Positions 60,265 through 64,000 of a DNA stretch of 64,000 bases are shown piece by piece (the first letter of the stretch is position 1; each line of letters starts with the position of its first letter). The translations under genes were made by a program, and so were the position numbers. The stretch lies in assembly GCF_001637205.1 (NCBI RefSeq), contig NZ_LVJH01000074.1:172454-236453 (forward strand), given 5' to 3'. The notes beneath the pieces were generated by a model, which searched no databases, was not told the origin of the DNA, and saw only the letters and a list, made by a program, of their open reading frames with translations. The stretch is from Paenibacillus glacialis. Lineage in GTDB: Bacteria; Bacillota; Bacilli; Paenibacillales; Paenibacillaceae.

Positions 60265-60555
60265 TTAGCAGATAGAGACTTCACTTGTTCCCATAGTCCC
60301 ATCTTTGTCATTAACATGATCTGTCCCGTTCTCACAATTACTTTCTCTATCCCATTTTACTTCGTACTCATTATTTATGTGTTTTATCGAAATTATTCTG
60401 ATCTCACCAAATGTACTATTCTTTTCATGATATTGCTGGACAATGAACTTGGCTTGTTCTTCTGTTACTTTCACATTTCCGTCTTTTGGTGTGCGTTGAC
60501 ACCCACTTAAAAGTGTTATTAATACAAGTAATATTAAAACAAATTTTTTGCTCAT
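60265..60555 (-). CDS. Small lipoprotein
   Basis: 96 residues. Signal peptide SKKFVLILLVLITLLSGC with lipobox LLSGC (lipidated Cys18). The mature part has a PepSY/YpmB-like look (VTEEQAKFIVQQYHEKN; IRIISIKHINNEYEVKWDRE). ATG 60555 follows AAGGGG at 7 nt. It ends 24 bp outside the IS1111 element, so the insertion did not cut it. Role unknown. Confidence 0.75.
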   Translation of the reverse strand: MSKKFVLILLVLITLLSGCQRTPKDGNVKVTEEQAKFIVQQYHEKNSTFGEIRIISIKHINNEYEVKWDRESNCENGTDHVNDKDGTMGTSEVSIC

Positions 60556-60674
60556 TCCATTGCCCCTTTTCTTAAAAGAACGTTTGTTTCTTGAATCTGA
60601 ACAGACATGTTTAAGTAAGTTTTTGACCCATTTATTGTTCCCCACTATATGACGAAATTGGATTGTAATTGTTG

Positions 60675-60700
60675 CACTAAACTGCCCGTTAGCTCAATGA
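60675..60700. repeat. Array repeat E11 (single core)
   Basis: CACTAAACTGCCCGTTAGCT followed by CAATGAAGTGC; the flanks GCACT/AGTGC pair. Confidence 0.75.
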
Positions 60701-60751
60701 AGTGCGACTAAAATTTTGCATAACATGATTGCTTTTACATAAACCAACATC

Positions 60752-60834
60752 GCCACAATGTAGGTAACTTTGCGTCAAATAACGATAATGTAGGAACATT
60801 TGTGCATTTTTCATTGACACAAATGTTCCTACAT
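60752..60834. mobile_element. IS21-like terminal repeats without transposase
   Basis: ATGTAGGAACATTTGTG (60788-60804) is perfectly inverted at 60818-60834, and a related AATGTAGGTAACTTTG lies at 60757-60772. This multi-repeat end structure is what IS21-family elements carry. No istA or istB is nearby, so only an end remains, now possibly a terminator for the TetR gene. Confidence 0.5.
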
Positions 60835-60864
60835 AAATAAAGAAAAGCCTAATTGGTACTGGAA

Positions 60865-61473
60865 TTACCTCTTTTCTATTTTAGCAACCCGCATATCGCC
60901 CATAAGACCTTTGAAGAAAAATTGAATAAAGCGTTCTTCGGAAATAACAGCATGATCGGAACGGTCAGTCTCTTGGAATTGGTTCATCGCTTTCTGGTAC
61001 ATGTTGAAATAAAAGAGCAGTTCGTCTTCCCTCAAGCCCTCTGCCATATACTGCTCTTCCAGCCCACGCTGAATAAGCCTCAGCAGAAACGGAATGAACT
61101 TCATCTCCAGAAACCGATCCACTCTCTCCTGCATCGCAACAATATCAGCAGATTGCTTCATGCAGTCATTAATGACCTTAACAAATTTCATTTCCTCCGT
61201 CATTACCGTATACATGAGCTTTGGGTAAGACATCTGGCCTTCTAATAAATGCTCATATCTCTTCAACTGTTCCTCCATCATTTCGCCGATAGCTTCAAAT
61301 AACAGCTCGTCCTTGCTCCCGAAATAATTGTAAATGGATACTTGAGATACTTTTGCTTCCTTGGCTATTTCTTTAATCGTTGCTCTATGAAACCTGTCAT
61401 GGTTCAGCTTCTCTTTCGTTATGGCTAATATAAGCTGTTTCTTCTGTTCCGTTCGTCTCTCAAATCCGTTCAA
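60865..61473 (-). CDS. TetR-family regulator
   Basis: 202 residues. Helix-turn-helix at about 22-60: ATIKEIAKEAKVSQVSIYNY then FGSKDELLFEAIG. A ligand domain without recognised family follows. It is divergent from the methyltransferase-like gene; the shared 142-bp gap contains inverted TTTCAAAA sites, its likely operators. Confidence 0.9.
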   Translation of the reverse strand: MNGFERRTEQKKQLILAITKEKLNHDRFHRATIKEIAKEAKVSQVSIYNYFGSKDELLFEAIGEMMEEQLKRYEHLLEGQMSYPKLMYTVMTEEMKFVKVINDCMKQSADIVAMQERVDRFLEMKFIPFLLRLIQRGLEEQYMAEGLREDELLFYFNMYQKAMNQFQETDRSDHAVISEERFIQFFFKGLMGDMRVAKIEKR

Positions 61474-61524
61474 TTGCGATCACCCCTACTATCCAACTTT
61501 AATTTTAAACTATCGCGATGTCAA

Positions 61525-61602
61525 ATTTCAAAATTATATAGCGAATCAAATAAAGTTGAGCTATAATAAGTTTTGAAATAGTATCTAATCTAATTTCAAA
61601 AC
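61525..61602. promoter_or_regulatory. TetR operator candidates
   Basis: ATTTCAAAATTATATAGC (61525-61542) faces GCTATAATAAGTTTTGAAAT (61560-61579), and a third half-site ATTTCAAAAC lies at 61593-61602. They span the divergent promoters. Confidence 0.65.
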
Positions 61603-61615
61603 TAGGAGGCGCAAC

Positions 61616-62308
61616 ATGAAAACTCTGTACAATCAAAACACGGGCTATTGGTATCCTCGCCTTACCTTATTCATGCTAGAGACGATTATTTTGGCAATTG
61701 CCGGCTGGCTGCTTTTTTTTGATGGCGCGGAGGTTTTAAATGGTGTATTTCATTGGAACTTAACGAATGGTGACTCAGGACGGAATTTGCTTCTATTCAT
61801 CCTTATTTTAATCGTTTTCGTTCGGATGAAATTTACGATGTTTTTTCTTTTAAGAAGACCTATGTCATGGCAGGAGGCGTTTAGTGTTCCGACGGCTTTT
61901 TCGTTGTATTATATCGTTATTCCTCTTCTCAGCTTGACCCATAACAAGCCGTTGAACGGATGGGACATTGTATTTGTCGTCATCTTCGTCATAGGTTCAC
62001 TCTTTAATTCGCATGCCGAATGGCTTCGTCATCAATGGAAACAAAATCCTGAACATAAAGGAAAACTGTACACAGGCGGCTACTTCCGCTATTCGATCCA
62101 TATTAACTATTTCGGCGATGTGTTATGGGTGCTTGCGATGGCATTCGTCGCATGGAACGCTTGGGCATTGCTCGTGCCACTATGGTTGTTCTGTTTCTTC
62201 GCATTCTACAATATTCCGATGCTGGATAAGCACCTTGCTGAGAAGTACGGCGATGATTTCGAACGTTACCGTAAAAAAACAAAAACATTTATTCCTTACT
62301 TCTATTAA
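61616..62308 (+). CDS. DUF1295/isoprenylcysteine methyltransferase-like membrane protein
   Basis: 230 residues, about six membrane helices. The C-terminal cytoplasmic motif (GGYFRYSIHINYFGDVLW, then MLDKHLAEKYGDDFERYRKK) is the cofactor-binding region shared by DUF1295 steroid-reductase-like and ICMT-like proteins. Substrate unknown, perhaps a lipid. ATG follows TAGGAGG. Controlled by the divergent TetR gene, as the operator sites suggest. Confidence 0.85.
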   Translation: MKTLYNQNTGYWYPRLTLFMLETIILAIAGWLLFFDGAEVLNGVFHWNLTNGDSGRNLLLFILILIVFVRMKFTMFFLLRRPMSWQEAFSVPTAFSLYYIVIPLLSLTHNKPLNGWDIVFVVIFVIGSLFNSHAEWLRHQWKQNPEHKGKLYTGGYFRYSIHINYFGDVLWVLAMAFVAWNAWALLVPLWLFCFFAFYNIPMLDKHLAEKYGDDFERYRKKTKTFIPYFY

Positions 62309-62319
62309 CTGTATCGTAT

Positions 62320-62357
62320 TATGAGGTCACCAGATCTTTCTGGTAGACCTCATTTTT
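62320..62357 (+). terminator. Terminator
   Basis: ATGAGGTC-ACCAG pairs with CTGGTA-GACCTCAT and is followed by five T. Confidence 0.8.
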
Positions 62358-62359
62358 GT

Positions 62360-63775
62360 GTGGTCGTAAGATAGCGGTAGCCGGGGATAGAACGTTTCTG
62401 CCCGTGGGAGCTAGATCCCGAGAGCTATACAGTTCATCCCCCCTACTTGTTAAACCATGATTAGGCTGGTTGGGACAATGATCCCGAATCACATGCGATA
62501 ATGTGGACGACAAGAAGGTTAGGGGTTGCCGGCGAATATAATATCGGGAGTGGTTGAATGAACCCTGTCATTGGATTGGATGTCACTAAAGGGGAAAGTC
62601 ATGCACAAGCTTTTTCAGATCGAGGAACGCCCTACGGAAAGACCTTTCGATTCAAGCACAATCTTGAGGGATTAGCGTCCTTCCTTCGTTATGCTCAAAA
62701 CGTGGAGTCCTTTGCTGGACAGCGTCCTGCCATTGTGTTGGAAGCAACGGGTCATTATCATAGTCCAGTTATACAGTTTCTAAATGAGCATCAATATCTG
62801 TATATCGTTATCAATCCGTTAATTTCACACCAAGCAAAAAAGATGAATTTGCGTAAAGTGAAAACGGATGTTGCTGACGCACACCAACTGGGGGAATTGT
62901 CTACAAAGAAGAGCTGGAGCCTTACAAAAAACGGGGTCAGTATCTGATGAATCTGCGTTACCTGACACGGCAACATGAGTCACTGACTGAAATGTATGTC
63001 CAGGCAAAGTTACAGTTTCAAGCGGTATTGGATCAAGTCTTTCCGGAGTATCACGGCGTGTTTGGTGACCTTTATTCTAAGGTGTCACTTCGTTTCCTAG
63101 CTCAGTATCCAACGTCTCAATCGGTGCTAGCGATGTCTGAGGAAAACGTGACAGCGAACATACAACGCCTTGTTGGACATGTCGCCTCTAACCGGTGGTC
63201 ATTGGAACGATCACAGAAACTAATGGCTGCAGCAGAGCGAAATCCCTTCAGGGAGACCGCTTTTCCGAGTCATTTAATCTCATTGGAGCTGTTTATTAAT
63301 TTACTTCTTCAGTATCAGGAGCATCTAGCGAAACTTGATAAATCAATAGAGGCCCTGGCTGAAGAATTACTGGAGTATGATTTAATCCAATCGATACCCG
63401 GCATTGGTACTAAAATTGCTGCAACAATTTTAGCTGAGATCGGAGAAATCGATCGGTTCGATCATGCAAAGAAACTAGTTGCGTTTGCCGGTATTGATCC
63501 AAGTGTCTTTTCTTCCGGCAAGTTTACAGCAACCCGAAATACAATCACCAAACGCGGTTCCAGGAGACTCCGGACAGCCTTATATCAAGCTGTGCGATGT
63601 GGTTTGCGAAGCTCACGTAATAAGAAAATTAGGGCTTATTACGACAAAAAGCGAGCAGAAGGTAAACCGTTTAAAGTAGCCGTGATCGCATGTGTAAATA
63701 AACTGATCCATTGGATTTATGCGATATTGACCAAGAAGGAGCCTTTCTGCGTCGACTGAATAAGTAACATTTAGA
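62360..63775 (+). mobile_element. IS110-type element, transposase frameshifted
   Basis: About 200 bp of structured non-coding sequence (62360-62557, including GTGGTCGTAAGATAGCGGTA and TAATGTGGACGACAAGAAGG) precede the transposase, the position of bridge RNA in the IS110 subgroup. Ends are approximate since no inverted repeats are expected. Confidence 0.6.
62558..63759 (+). pseudogene. IS110-family transposase with one frameshift
   Basis: 62558-62947 encodes the DEDD domain (PVIGLDVTKGESHAQ; LEATGHYHSPV; KTDVADAHQLGEL). Near 62897 a missing base shifts the frame; the correct continuation is YKEELEPYKKRGQYL, leading into 62947-63759 (MNLRYLTRQHESL; SIPGIGTKIAATILAEIGEI; FTATRNTITKRGSRRLRTA). 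The two parts make one full transposase of about 400 residues. It is inactive unless the shift is programmed or a sequencing error. Confidence 0.88.
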
Positions 63776-63907
63776 TATCGAGGAAGGCCTTCCCAAATTC
63801 TATGGGACGGTTATTTGTTATGCGTTTTTATTAGTATAGCACCCTTCGTTTTCTTCATTAATAATTAAATATTGACAAGCTATTAGCTGGTATAGTTGAA
63901 CAAATAA

Positions 63908-63965
63908 AAAACGGCTGCCGAAGCAACCGCTATTCCACTAACGTGTCCCGTTAGTTCAATAAATC
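63908..63965. repeat. Array repeat E12 (hairpin and right core)
   Basis: Hairpin ACGGCTGCCGAAGCAACCG, then CCACTAACGTGTCCCGTTAG and TTCAATAAATC. An incomplete further core (AACTTACCCGTTA) ends the window at 63988-64000. Confidence 0.7.
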
Positions 63966-64000
63966 TTAACCTCAATCCGCGTGGCTCAACTTACCCGTTA

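Noticed and set aside
46233..64000. Canonical integron attC sites
   Set aside because: The CGTTAG core looks similar, but the cores lack the paired RYYYAAC/GTTRRRY boxes, both cores face the same way, and no integron-type integrase with its extra domain was recognised.
1..64000. CRISPR array
   Set aside because: No regularly spaced repeats of 24-40 bp with unique spacers and no cas gene. The 21-bp repeats at 53244-53303 have no spacers.

Overview
The window looks like a low-to-mid GC Bacillota chromosome, most probably Paenibacillus or a close relative. The evidence is a YesM/YesN-type two-component system beside a CUT1 sugar ABC transporter, several secreted or intracellular glycosidases (GH8, GH125, GH3, a large clan GH-A enzyme), copper-amine-oxidase 'stalk' domains, WG repeats, AGGAGG-type ribosome binding sites and frequent TTG starts. 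This is inference from gene content; no rRNA gene or intact tRNA gene is present.

Region by region. 1-2.6 kb: a truncated Ser/Thr kinase-like gene with an early stop codon, a multi-zinc-finger protein and a small secreted protein. 2.9-16.6 kb: carbohydrate block. A secreted GH8-FN3-discoidin enzyme is followed by a mannoside-type locus (histidine kinase, AraC-type regulator, binding protein, two permeases, GH125 alpha-mannosidase) that is divergent from a 1047-residue clan GH-A glycosidase. 16.8-22.8 kb: an ECF41 sigma factor with a type II NADH dehydrogenase-like oxidoreductase, the latter behind a good ECF41 promoter; a short-chain dehydrogenase divergent from a TetR regulator; a GH3 NagZ-like enzyme. 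23-28.5 kb: a MerR-like gene, a frameshifted partner, a possible GPP34-like protein and a YtrA-type GntR/ABC operon with a clear operator. Three degenerate copies of a tRNA-Ala 3' end plus terminator punctuate this block, the last next to what looks like an integrase C-terminus. 28.6-33 kb: DUF2199 protein, orphans and relics (OLD-type nuclease N-terminus, serine resolvase).

33-39 kb: a defence-like module of two coupled DUF262 proteins (one with a DUF1524 HNH domain) and a predicted PD-(D/E)XK protein, split by an IS4 relic. 39-40.3 kb: relics (ComEC-type C-terminus plus DUF3006, IS256). 40.4-46.1 kb: a mobile unit of an excisionase-like protein, a Cro/C1-like regulator, three consecutive tyrosine recombinases with intact catalytic residues and an RsfA-like DNA-binding protein.

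46.2-64 kb: an accessory array. Almost every gene or gene pair is separated from the next by a dispersed repeat with core CCTGCCCGTTAGCTTAAT, often as core-hairpin-core. Cargo is cassette-like: GyrI-like, VOC, GNAT, phospholipase-C-like, DKNYY, stalk protein, WG-repeat protein (frameshifted), short PLMP-HNH protein, Ala-rich coiled coil, L,D-transpeptidase-like, membrane protein, lipoprotein, TetR plus methyltransferase-like. IS3, IS1111-type and IS110-type elements are inserted in it. I did not see the repeat before 46.2 kb. The repeat-delimited array beside the recombinase trio and the DUF262/PD-(D/E)XK module are the two things most worth following up.
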